DNA from: UBA1206 sp041672465
GTDB lineage: Bacteria; Bacillota; Clostridia; Oscillospirales; CAG-382
Length of the DNA: 9,907 nt
Assembly: GCA_041672465.1 (NCBI GenBank)
Contig: JBAYZO010000055.1
Coordinates: 1-9,907 of the forward strand
Reading direction: 5' to 3'
The notes beneath the pieces are model-generated. The model saw only the letters and a list, made by a program, of their open reading frames with translations, made no database searches and was not told the origin of the DNA. A program made the translations under genes and the position numbers. How positions within the stretch are numbered: position 1 is the first letter of the stretch; each line of letters begins with the position of its first letter. Below, one piece after another: positions 1 to 7,500 of this stretch.

Positions 1-579
1 GGGGAACAGCACGTTTGTGTCGGTGCCGCCCACGCCTTTGAAATAAGCGGCGCGCCGCTCGCGGAGAATTTCCCTGACTTCTTCCAAGGGCAGACCGACC
101 TCAAACGGGCGAATTACGAGTTCTGGTTTATTAAGCTCTATATGATTTACAATTTGCTTTTCAAGCGCTCTCCCCGAATTTTTTATTATCTCGTTGGCGT
201 CAAGAATATGCACGCCGATATACGGCCTGCCCTGCCTGCCGCACATCTCAATGCTCGCCACGTTGTCCCACGGCACAAACCCCGCTCCGCTCCCGCCGTT
301 TATCAAGTCCAGAAAGCCCTCGTCGGAGACAAGCAGTGCGTTTTTCGGCCTGAACAGCTGATAGGCGAAATTAAACGCCAAAAACGTAAAATAAACCGTC
401 CCCGCCGCCCCCACAAGGGTAAAAACATAACCTTTATAACCGGTTATGTCTTTTAAAAGCGGCAGCGACAGCAAATAAGCCGAAAGCGCGTCCATAAAAA
501 CGCAGGCGAGAGTATAAAACGGCGTCAGCGATTTATTTTTAATAACGCGGGTGTAAGTTTTTTTGATATTCATATTCAT
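1..579 (-). CDS. STM3941-like two-helix membrane protein, C-terminus outside window
   Basis: An open frame runs from an ATG at 579 to the window edge, giving 193 residues with no stop, so the C-terminus is missing. Two hydrophobic segments (about residues 20-41 and 51-73) follow a basic N-terminus. After them comes a soluble part with the pattern LLVSDEGFLD (82-91), GFVPWDNVASIE (100-111) and PYIGVHILDAN (119-129). This layout, two helices followed by a small PH-like domain with a 'PWDNV..I' strand, resembles the STM3941 family of unknown function; the match is from memory of the family pattern. The start at 579 is preferred over the ATG at 573 because AAGAAGG (590-596, minus strand) lies 10 nt upstream. 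It is the last visible gene of a minus-strand run, 65 nt after the SGNH hydrolase, so co-transcription is plausible. Confidence is high for a real gene and moderate for the family. Confidence 0.75.
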   Translation of the reverse strand, partial: MNMNIKKTYTRVIKNKSLTPFYTLACVFMDALSAYLLSLPLLKDITGYKGYVFTLVGAAGTVYFTFLAFNFAYQLFRPKNALLVSDEGFLDLINGGSGAGFVPWDNVASIEMCGRQGRPYIGVHILDANEIIKNSGRALEKQIVNHIELNKPELVIRPFEVGLPLEEVREILRERRAAYFKGVGGTDTNVLFP

Positions 580-644
580 TTAATGCTTGCCTTCTTTCTC
601 TTTTTGACGGCGTTTGGCTTTTACGTTTTTCGTTCTCTGACAGG

Positions 645-1538
645 CTAACTTATCGGCAGCGAGTGTGTCAGCACATAATTAATATAAACCGCCCTTCCCG
701 TGTCCGACCAGTGAATGCCGTCGCCCGTGTTATAGCGGCTTTCAAGGTTGCCGAAAGGGTCCATAAGGTCTTCGGCGACGTTGAGGTAATAAAAACCTCT
801 TTCTTTTGCCATTTCAAGCAGATACATATTGAAATGGTTTATTTTTTGGTTGAGCACGGCTATGTCGGTGCTGGTGTAGACCCCCAGCGCCTCTGTCCCC
901 CACGGGGGTGACGAGCATATGACAATGACGGATGACGGAGACGCCTCGCAGATTTTGTCAAGGAGCTTGTTGTAGGCGTTTATATGGGTTTCGTTCGAGG
1001 TGATGGCGATCCCGTTTGTGCCGAGCATTATGTAGATAATCTGGGGTTTCAGCTGGGCGAGCCACGTGATTGAGGTTTTTTTCTCCGATGATTTGTTATA
1101 TATGGGGTTGCTTGTGTAGGTGGCGAAGTCATATACCGAAAGCCCGCCGTAGGCGAGCACGTCATAGTTTTCCAAAGGCCGCTTGGAAAGGCTCATGTGA
1201 TATGTAATGGAGTCCCCCAAAAAGCAAATTTTAGGGAAGTAGTCGGCCGCGCTCACAGCCTCCCGCGCGGTGAGATAAACCCCGGCGAACTGCTGGAAGT
1301 CAGAAGTAGAGTACGACATATTTCTCGGCACTTCAAGTACAAAATTGGGTTCCTCATAGGGGAACAGTTTTTTCAGCACCCTGTCGTTGGTGTCAAAATA
1401 TTTTTCAAAAAAGTCGGGCGGATAGTTGTCGACGGGGATGCGCGTCTGCGCCGGGAGATAAATATAGCTTGCCACGTTTACCGCGCAGGCAACGGTTATC
1501 GACAAGACCACATACATCATCCTTTGGAAGATATTCAT
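645..1538 (-). CDS. Membrane-anchored SGNH/GDSL-type esterase or acylhydrolase
   Basis: This 297-residue protein has the SGNH hydrolase motifs in order: block I FLGDSIT (106-112, nucleophile Ser110), block II glycines at 131-132 in YGGLS, block III MLGTNG (171-176, Asn175) and block V DGIHWS (273-278, Asp273 and His276). The full Ser/Gly/Asn/His set is present, so it should be active. A hydrophobic N-terminal segment (about 7-28) suggests a signal anchor that puts the catalytic domain outside the cell. Family members remove or transfer acyl groups on carbohydrates and lipids; the substrate cannot be read from the sequence, but a cell-wall or exopolysaccharide O-acyl group is a reasonable inference. 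The ATG at 1538 is supported by AAAGGA (1546-1551, minus strand) 7 nt upstream. It starts 18 nt after the stop of the upstream gene, indicating an operon. Confidence 0.88.
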   Translation of the reverse strand: MNIFQRMMYVVLSITVACAVNVASYIYLPAQTRIPVDNYPPDFFEKYFDTNDRVLKKLFPYEEPNFVLEVPRNMSYSTSDFQQFAGVYLTAREAVSAADYFPKICFLGDSITYHMSLSKRPLENYDVLAYGGLSVYDFATYTSNPIYNKSSEKKTSITWLAQLKPQIIYIMLGTNGIAITSNETHINAYNKLLDKICEASPSSVIVICSSPPWGTEALGVYTSTDIAVLNQKINHFNMYLLEMAKERGFYYLNVAEDLMDPFGNLESRYNTGDGIHWSDTGRAVYINYVLTHSLPIS

Positions 1539-1556
1539 AAGGTTGTCCTTTCGGCT

Positions 1557-2447
1557 TTAGTTTAGGTACTCACTTTTGGGAATCTGATAAGTCGTCGGGT
1601 TAATAAAAGTGCCGTCGCTGTAAACGCAGGCGGAAAACAGCAGGCTTCCGCCCTTTTTGTCATAGCAGTTGAGGTAATACTCGGTTCCTTTGCCTTTATC
1701 CGCGGGTTCGCTCTCCCCGTTCTCCGGGGTAGATTCGCCCGCTGTATTAATTATATTCTTGTCCAGCCTAAAATATAATCCCGAAAAGCAAACGCGCTCA
1801 TATTCGTACTTTATGTTAAGCAGCAGCAAGTTAAGGTTCTTTGTCCTTGACTTCCGCCCCGCCTGAGGGTAAATGTTCCCGTCCGAGTCGGTAAGCGTGT
1901 AGTAAAGCTGCCTTTGCTTAAGCGACGCTCTCTCAACGGCGTGAACTTTCAAGCAGGCGGCGGGGGAATAGTTTTCGTCTTCTTTTTGCTTTTTTTTGTC
2001 TTCCTCAAGCTGTTTTTCAAGCTGTTCGGGGGTGTAAAGGCGGTCGCATTCAACGCAATACCTAAGCTGAGTCCAGGCAATCCTCACCCCAATCTCAAGT
2101 TCCCCCGCGCCGGCGGCGTAAACCGTCTCGGCGAGCTGAACAGAGCCGTCTTTTGTCATAAATATCTGCGGGTAGACGTTGTAAAACTCAAAATCGTCTT
2201 TCGCCGACGAATAAATCTCCCTCGCGCGCTCGGAGAGTATCGGGGTTTTTAATATTTTGTCGTCGCTCCGCAGGAAGATAGTTGAGATAATGGCAGCCCA
2301 AACCAAAACGACAATCGCCGTAAAGCCAATTTTAAATACCCTCCCGACAACGCTTCTCTTTGGTTTTTCATCGGTTATATCTTGATTTTCCTCAATAGCC
2401 TCTATATCTTCCGCCTCTATGCCGTTGTTGTTTTTTTCATCGTTCAT
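1557..2447 (-). CDS. Single-pass membrane protein of unknown function
   Basis: I do not recognise a family for this 296-residue protein. A very acidic, Asn/Glu-rich N-terminus (1-29) is followed by a basic stretch (KPKR, 28-31) and one hydrophobic helix (about 38-59), so the N-terminus is probably cytoplasmic and the rest outside. The outer part has a CVEC pair (Cys131, Cys134) followed by a charged Glu/Lys segment (about 141-158) that could form a short coiled coil, further cysteines at 165, 220, 261 and 274, and a Gly/Glu/Ser-rich loop (237-254). The CxxC pair could be a disulfide or metal site. The upstream SD-like GAAAGGG (2464-2470, minus strand) is 16 nt from the ATG, which is long, so initiation may be weak or regulated. 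It precedes the SGNH hydrolase by 18 nt and is likely the first gene of that operon. Confidence 0.8.
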   Translation of the reverse strand: MNDEKNNNGIEAEDIEAIEENQDITDEKPKRSVVGRVFKIGFTAIVVLVWAAIISTIFLRSDDKILKTPILSERAREIYSSAKDDFEFYNVYPQIFMTKDGSVQLAETVYAAGAGELEIGVRIAWTQLRYCVECDRLYTPEQLEKQLEEDKKKQKEDENYSPAACLKVHAVERASLKQRQLYYTLTDSDGNIYPQAGRKSRTKNLNLLLLNIKYEYERVCFSGLYFRLDKNIINTAGESTPENGESEPADKGKGTEYYLNCYDKKGGSLLFSACVYSDGTFINPTTYQIPKSEYLN

Positions 2448-2511
2448 ATTTATGACAAACTTACCCTTTCGTTTTACATAATTTAAGCGCCGGCAGGGAT
2501 TATTTTTTTAG

Positions 2512-2596
2512 TTTTCCACAGGGGCTTTGTTTGGCGGTAAAGGAAAAGCGTTGAAAATTATGGTTTTTATCAACATTCCCCACAGGGTTATCCACA
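2512..2596 (+). promoter_or_regulatory. Cluster of four DnaA-box-like 9-mers
   Basis: All four sites are in the same orientation: TTTTCCACA (2512-2520), TTATCAACA (2567-2575), TTCCCCACA (2576-2584) and TTATCCACA (2588-2596). The last is the perfect consensus DnaA box, the first fits TTWTNCACA, and the middle two each differ at one position. Three sit almost back to back. The DNA to the right (about 2608-2746) is strongly AT-rich. The sequences are seen directly; binding by DnaA is inferred. The sites also lie upstream of the minus-strand operon starting at 2447, so DnaA could act there as a transcription regulator. Confidence 0.55.
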
Positions 2597-2746
2597 TTCG
2601 CCTGTCGAAAAATCATTGTTTTGCGTTAATTATGTAAATTGTGTTTTATTATTTCCGGTCAACGCTTAAATGTCATAAACCAAAAATAAAAACTTTTTGG
2701 CTTTTAAAAATTAAATCGTTATCTTTCCGGCTTAAAAACTTTATTT
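2597..2746. other. AT-rich spacer between comM and the DnaA-box cluster
   Basis: No gene was found here. After a short GC-rich patch (about 2598-2606) the sequence becomes rich in A and T runs up to the comM stop. It holds one arm of a 9-bp inverted repeat, TCAACGCTT (2659-2667), whose partner AAGCGTTGA lies at 2546-2554 on the far side of the main DnaA-box group. The composition would suit a DNA-unwinding region if the boxes are functional. Confidence 0.4.
2680..2700 (-). terminator. Weak AT-rich hairpin downstream of comM
   Basis: CCAAAAA (2680-2686) and TTTTTGG (2694-2700) form a 7-bp stem with a 7-nt loop, 46 nt past the comM stop. It is low in GC, and the U-run on the minus-strand side is poor (TTTATG), so it would be a weak terminator. 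It could work in either direction or have no function. Confidence 0.3.
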
Positions 2747-4276
2747 TCAACTGAAATATTTTTTATCAACCGCCCTTAGCTGAAGAGCCAGCGCGACATG
2801 GCGTTTTTTAATGGTCTCCGAGCAGTCAAAGTCCGCCGCCGTCCGCGCCACTTTTAGAATGCGGTCATAGCTCCGGGCGGAAAGCGACTGCGACACATAC
2901 GCCTTTTTCATAAGCAGATCGCCGTCGTCGTCAAGGACGCAGTGCTGTTTTATCAAAGCGGGGATCATAAGGGCGTTTGACATTTCCCGGCTGTTAAATC
3001 GGAGGGCGGCAAAGTCCTTTGCCTTTATTATTCTTTCCCGTATGGCCGCGCTGGATTCGGCGGGTTTAAAACAAGACACGTCCTCATACGCGAGCGATTT
3101 AACTTCAACCTGAATATCAATTCTGTCTATAAGCGGCCCCGAAACCCGCGACATATAAGCGCGGCGGGTGGATTCCGAACAGACGCAGGGTTTTGTCGGG
3201 TGGCCGTAATAGCCGCAGCGGCAGGGGTTCATGGCGCAGACAAGCATAAACGACGCGGGGTAGGCTACGCTTCCGCTCACGCGGGTTATATGTATCGTCC
3301 TGTCCTCAAGCGGCTGTCTTAAAATTTCGGACGAGGACTTGTCAAACTCCGGGAACTCGTCAAGGAAAAGCACTCCGTTGTGGGAGAGGGAAATCTCCCC
3401 CGGCTTTGGGTTCTTCCCGCCGCCGGCAAGGCTCGCGGGCGACATCGTGTGATGAGGGGAGCGAAAAGGCCTTGTCTTCACCAGCGAAACCCCCTGCCCG
3501 AGCGCCCCCGCCACCGAATGGATTTTTGTTGTTTCAATGGCCTCTTTTAGGGTGAGCGGCGGAAGTATTGAGGGGAGCCTTGAGGCGAGCATCGACTTGC
3601 CCGACCCCGGCGGGCCAATTAAGAGTATGTTATGCCCCCCCGCCGCCGCGATCTCAATGGCTTTTTTCGCCGTCTCCTGCCCTTTCACGTCGGAATAGTC
3701 AAGTATGTGCTCCACCGACGCCTTTAAAAACGTTTCGGTGGAAAATATAACCTTATCAATGGGTTTTTCCCCTTTTAAGTGGGCGAAAAGCCCCGAAACG
3801 TCTTTTACCGGGAACACGTCGATCCCGTCCGCGGCGGAGGCCTCGGCGGCGTTTTCCGCCGGGAGATATATTTCGCGGTAACCCGCGTCCCGCGCCGCGA
3901 TCGCCATTGAAAGCGCGCCGTTTATGGGTCTCACCCCGCCCGTCAGGGAAAGCTCCCCCGCGAAAGCTCTGCGGGAAGTGTCGATTTCCCCGGTTTTAAT
4001 CTCGTCAATCATAGACAAAAGAATCGGCAGGTCAAACGACGAGCCCTCTTTTTTAACGTCGGCGGGGGCGAGGTTCACCGTCACGCTGCCGGTTATAAGG
4101 GGGACGGAAGAGCTCCGGGCGGCCGTGTGAACCCGCTCGAGAGCCTCCTTGACCGCCGTGTCGGGGAGCCCGATTAACACAACCCTCGGGAAAGGGGAGG
4201 GGAAGCGGCTTGCCTCCACGCTTATGGGTATGCCCTCAATGCCGTTAATGGCAAGGGTGGTTATTACTTTTACCAT
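2747..4276 (-). CDS. comM: ComM/YifB family Mg-chelatase-like AAA+ ATPase
   Basis: The 509-residue length matches the family. An N-terminal ChlI-type domain (about 1-165, with the family opening 'INGIEGIPISVEA') precedes the AAA+ core. Visible motifs are Walker A GPPGSGKS (221-228), Walker B GVLFLDEF (301-308, Asp306/Glu307), four cysteines in a CxC...CxC arrangement (352, 354, 364, 366), and GPLIDRIDI (380-388) containing a conserved arginine. The C-terminal Mg-chelatase-like helical domain covers about 425-509. In Vibrio cholerae, ComM is a hexameric helicase that drives branch migration while transformed DNA is integrated; the same role here is inferred. The ATG at 4276 fits the family's N-terminus, but the nearest AGGAAG is 15 nt away and is better placed for a four-codon ORF that overlaps this start. 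It is divergent from the oxidoreductase gene, with its own promoter near 4438-4466. Confidence 0.95.
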   Translation of the reverse strand: MVKVITTLAINGIEGIPISVEASRFPSPFPRVVLIGLPDTAVKEALERVHTAARSSSVPLITGSVTVNLAPADVKKEGSSFDLPILLSMIDEIKTGEIDTSRRAFAGELSLTGGVRPINGALSMAIAARDAGYREIYLPAENAAEASAADGIDVFPVKDVSGLFAHLKGEKPIDKVIFSTETFLKASVEHILDYSDVKGQETAKKAIEIAAAGGHNILLIGPPGSGKSMLASRLPSILPPLTLKEAIETTKIHSVAGALGQGVSLVKTRPFRSPHHTMSPASLAGGGKNPKPGEISLSHNGVLFLDEFPEFDKSSSEILRQPLEDRTIHITRVSGSVAYPASFMLVCAMNPCRCGYYGHPTKPCVCSESTRRAYMSRVSGPLIDRIDIQVEVKSLAYEDVSCFKPAESSAAIRERIIKAKDFAALRFNSREMSNALMIPALIKQHCVLDDDGDLLMKKAYVSQSLSARSYDRILKVARTAADFDCSETIKKRHVALALQLRAVDKKYFS

Positions 4277-4285
4277 TTTACCATT
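4268..4285 (-). repeat. 8-bp tandem duplication at the comM start codon
   Basis: On the minus strand ATGGTAAA occurs twice without a gap (4284-4277 and 4276-4269). The second copy holds the comM start. The first opens a four-codon ORF (Met-Val-Lys-Trp-stop) ending at 4270, which overlaps the comM start codon. AGGAAG (4292-4297) is 7 nt from the first ATG and 15 nt from the second. Confidence 0.8.
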
Positions 4286-4330
4286 TGCGTACTTCCTGAC
4301 TGTGTACTTCCTGACTATGTACTTTCTGAA
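4286..4330 (-). repeat. Three 15-bp tandem repeats in the comM 5' leader
   Basis: The units are 4286-4300, 4301-4315 and 4316-4330. The first two differ by one base; the third has three or four changes. Read in the comM direction, units one and two each carry the Shine-Dalgarno-like core AGGAAG and the third carries AGAAAG. The array starts 9 bp upstream of the comM ATG and is in frame with comM (encoding repeats of Val-Arg-Lys-Tyr-x). However, a TAA at 4345-4343 and the absence of a normal start codon after it argue against translation as an N-terminal extension. Confidence 0.85.
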
Positions 4331-4368
4331 TTTTATCAGCGTTTAAAAAGGTTTTTTAGATATGTTTT

Positions 4369-4416
4369 GGCGGAAAAACCCCCGCCCTGCCTTAACCGCG
4401 ATACGCGAAGCGGCAG
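4369..4416 (-). promoter_or_regulatory. Two hairpins in the comM 5' leader
   Basis: In the direction of comM transcription, the first hairpin pairs CTGCC with GGCAG (plus positions 4412-4416 and 4387-4391), with an inner CGCG-TAT-CGCG stem (4404-4407 and 4397-4400). The second pairs GGCGG with CCGCC (4382-4386 and 4369-4373) around a loop containing GGG and five T. They abut, giving a structured leader between the predicted promoter and the repeats. No known riboswitch class was recognised. A regulatory role is inferred from structure alone. Confidence 0.35.
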
Positions 4417-4437
4417 AGCCGGCGACTAATTATTTAC

Positions 4438-4466
4438 AATATATCACGAAAACTATTATTTTGCAA
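4438..4466 (-). promoter_or_regulatory. Predicted sigma-A promoter for comM
   Basis: On the minus strand TTGCAA (-35, 4466-4461) is followed after exactly 17 nt by TATATT (-10, 4443-4438). Transcription would start near 4431, giving a leader of about 155 nt before the comM ATG. Confidence 0.55.
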
Positions 4467-4472
4467 TAGTTT
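4450..4472. promoter_or_regulatory. Inverted repeat overlapping the comM promoter (possible operator)
   Basis: AAACTATT (4450-4457) and AATAGTTT (4465-4472) form a perfect 8-bp inverted repeat with a 7-nt centre. It covers the comM -35 element and most of its spacer, and lies 55 bp upstream of the -35 of the divergent oxidoreductase promoter. A repressor site is a reasonable reading, but the sequence does not match a regulator motif I know. Confidence 0.35.
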
Positions 4473-4526
4473 ATACCTAAAGAAGAAGTTCTAAAACGGC
4501 AAAACAGTAAAAATTTTCAAAACATA

Positions 4527-4555
4527 TTTACATACCAAAAAAGTTGTGTTACAAT
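4527..4555 (+). promoter_or_regulatory. Predicted sigma-A promoter for the pyruvate:ferredoxin oxidoreductase gene
   Basis: TTTACA (-35, 4527-4532) is followed by 17 nt and TACAAT (-10, 4550-4555). Transcription would begin near 4562, leaving a leader of about 25 nt before the ATG at 4587. The in-frame ATG at 4554 overlaps the -10 element, so it cannot be translated from this transcript. Confidence 0.65.
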
Positions 4556-4573
4556 GATTTGGAATGAAAAAAC

Positions 4574-4578
4574 GGAGG
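4574..4578 (+). promoter_or_regulatory. Ribosome binding site deciding the oxidoreductase start
   Basis: GGAGG lies 8 nt upstream of the ATG at 4587. The earlier in-frame ATG at 4554 has no such site. Confidence 0.85.
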
Positions 4579-4586
4579 TCTTCTCA

Positions 4587-7500
4587 ATGACGATAAGAAA
4601 GAAAATATCCATGGACGGCAACAACGCCGCGGCGCATGTGTCATACGCGTTTACCGAAGTCGCCGGGATATACCCCATTACCCCTTCTTCCTCTATGGCG
4701 GAATATGTGGACAAATGGTCCGCCGAGGGGAAAAAGAACGTTTTCGGTCAAACCGTAAGGGTTGTTGAAATGCAGTCCGAGGGCGGCGCGGCGGGAACGG
4801 TTCACGGCTCGCTGTCGGCGGGCGCGCTCACCACCACCTACACCGCCTCGCAGGGGCTGCTTTTAATGATACCCAATATGTATAAAATCTCCGGGGAACT
4901 CCTCCCCGGGGTGATGCACGTTTCGGCAAGGGCGCTGGCTTCCCACGCGCTGTCGATTTTCGGCGACCACAGCGATGTCATGGCGTGCCGCCAGACAGGC
5001 TTCGCGCTGCTCTGCTCCGGGCGGGTGCAGGAGGTAATGGATCTCGGCGCGATAGCCCACCTCGCCGCGATAAAAAGCCGAATCCCCTTCGCTCACTTTT
5101 TCGACGGCTTCAGAACCTCGCACGAGATTCAAAAAATAGAGGCGTGGGACTACGCGGACCTCGCGGAAATGCTTGACATGGACGCGGTTGACGCGTTCCG
5201 CGAGAGAGCCCTGAACCCCGAAAAGCCCGTTCTCCGCGGCTCGGCGCAAAACCCGGATATCTTTTTCCAAGCGAGGGAGGCGAGCAACTCTTTCTATTTG
5301 TCTGTCCCCGCCATAGTCGAAGAATATATGGATAAAGTCAACGCCAAAATCGGCACCGATTATAAATTGTTCAACTATTACGGAGATCCCGACGCCGAAA
5401 AGGTGATTGTCGCCATGGGTTCGGTCTGCGACACGGCTGAGGAAACAATCGATTATCTCTTGTCAAAGGGCGAAAAAGTCGGTCTTGTCAAAGTCAGGCT
5501 TTACCGCCCGTTCGCCGCAGACCGCTTTGTGGAATCAATCCCCGTCACCGCAAAGAAGATAGCCGTCCTCGACCGCACCAAAGAGCCCGGCGCAATCGGC
5601 GAACCCCTTTACCTCGACGTGGTGGCGGCGCTCCGCGGCACGGACTTTGAAAAAGCCCTCATTTTGGGCGGGAGATACGGCCTCGGCTCAAAAGACACCA
5701 CCCCCGGCGACATTATCGCCGTCTACCGCAATTTGGACGCCAACTCCTCCGTCGACAATTTTACTATTTCTATTGTTGACGACATAACCCATAAATCCCT
5801 CGCGGTTGGGGAAAACCCCGACACCTCCCCCGCCGGGACGGTTTCTTGCAAGTTTTGGGGGTTGGGCTCCGACGGCACCGTCGGCGCGAATAAAAACTCG
5901 ATTAAAATTATCGGCGACCATACCGAAAAGCATATTCAGGCATATTTCGCCTACGATTCCAAAAAATCGGGCGGGATAACGATTTCCCACCTGCGTTTCG
6001 GGGACAAGCCCATTCGCTCGGCTTATTATGTGTCGCGCGCTGACTTTGTCGCCTGCCATAACCCGGCGTATATGGGGATGTACGACATAACCGCCGACCT
6101 TAAAGAAAACGGCACGTTCCTATTGAACTGCCAGTGGACGCCGGAAGAAATCGCCGAAAAGCTCCCCGCCAAGGCAAAGCGCGACCTCGCCGCCAAAAAC
6201 GCTAAATTTTATATAGTCGACGCCATTTCAATAGCGAAGTCGCTGGGGCTGGGCGGCAGGACAAACACCGTGCTGCAATCGGCGTTTTTCAAGCTTGCCG
6301 GAATTATCCCCACCGACGACGCGGTTGAATATATGAAAAAAGCGGCGTATAAGTCCTTTATTAAAAAAGGTCAAGCCGTTGTGGATATGAACTACGCCGC
6401 CATTGACGCGGGCGTGAGCGCGGCGATTAAAATCGACGTTCCCGAAAGCTGGAAGAAAGCCGTTGACCCCCCCGCCGCCTCGCCTGAAATCACCGGAGAG
6501 CTCGGAGAGTTTGTTGAGAAAATACTAATCCCCATAAACCGCCAAGAAGGGGACAGTCTCCCCGTTTCAACCTTTATCGGCCGCGAGGACGGCACTCTGC
6601 CGCTCGGCTCCGCCGCGTTTGAAAAGCGGGGGGTGGCAGTCGATGTTCCGGAGTGGAACCCCGACAACTGCATTCAGTGCAACTTCTGCGCTTTCGTCTG
6701 CCCCCACGCTACAATCCGCCCGGTGGCGCTCACCGAAAAAGAAGCCGAGGCCTACCCCGATTTCCCCCTCCTCCCCATGACGGCGATGCCGGGCTATAAA
6801 TTTGGAATTACCGTTTCCATCCTTGACTGCATGGGCTGCGGGAGCTGCGCGCAGGTTTGCCCGGGCAAGAAGGGCGAAAAGGCGCTCACCATGAAACCCG
6901 CCCATACCCAAATAGAAAAACAGCCGCGTTTTACCGCCGCTTATGAACATGCCGACAACAAAGAGGTGCTCGCCAAGTTCAAGCCCGAAACCGTCAAGGG
7001 CTCTCAGTTTAAACAGCCGCTTCTCGAGTTCTCCGGCGCCTGCGCCGGCTGCGGCGAAACCCCCTACGCCCGTCTTATAACCCAGCTTTACGGCGACCGG
7101 ATGCTTATCGCCAACGCCACGGGCTGCTCCTCGATATGGGGGGGCTCCGCGCCCTCTATTCCCTATACTGTAAACAAAGACGGGAAAGGACCCGCTTGGG
7201 CGAACTCGCTGTTTGAGGACAACGCCGAATACGGCTACGGCATGGCGACCGCCATAAGACAGCGCCGCGAAAAACTCATTGAGATAATCGAAAAGTTCGC
7301 GGCCTCCGACTATGAGCTTATTTCTACCCCCTCGGCTGAATGGCTGAAGGTAAAAGACAACGGAGAGGCCTCCAAGACCGCCTCCGCCGCTCTCATTGAC
7401 GCGCTGGAGAACGCCGTCGCCGAATGCGGGGACTGCGGGTGCGGGTTTGATTCGCTTTACCGTCAAGCGCTCGCCATGAAAGATTTGTTTGTCAAGCGTT

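Noticed and set aside
1197..1565. Plus-strand ORFs opposite the surface operon (142-456, 663-911, 1197-1565, 1914-2252)
   Set aside because: They lie antisense to well-supported minus-strand genes and show no domain or ribosome binding site.
4554..4586. In-frame upstream ATG that would add 11 residues to the oxidoreductase
   Set aside because: It overlaps the predicted -10 element and has no ribosome binding site; GGAGG is ideally placed for the ATG at 4587, and family N-termini begin near there.
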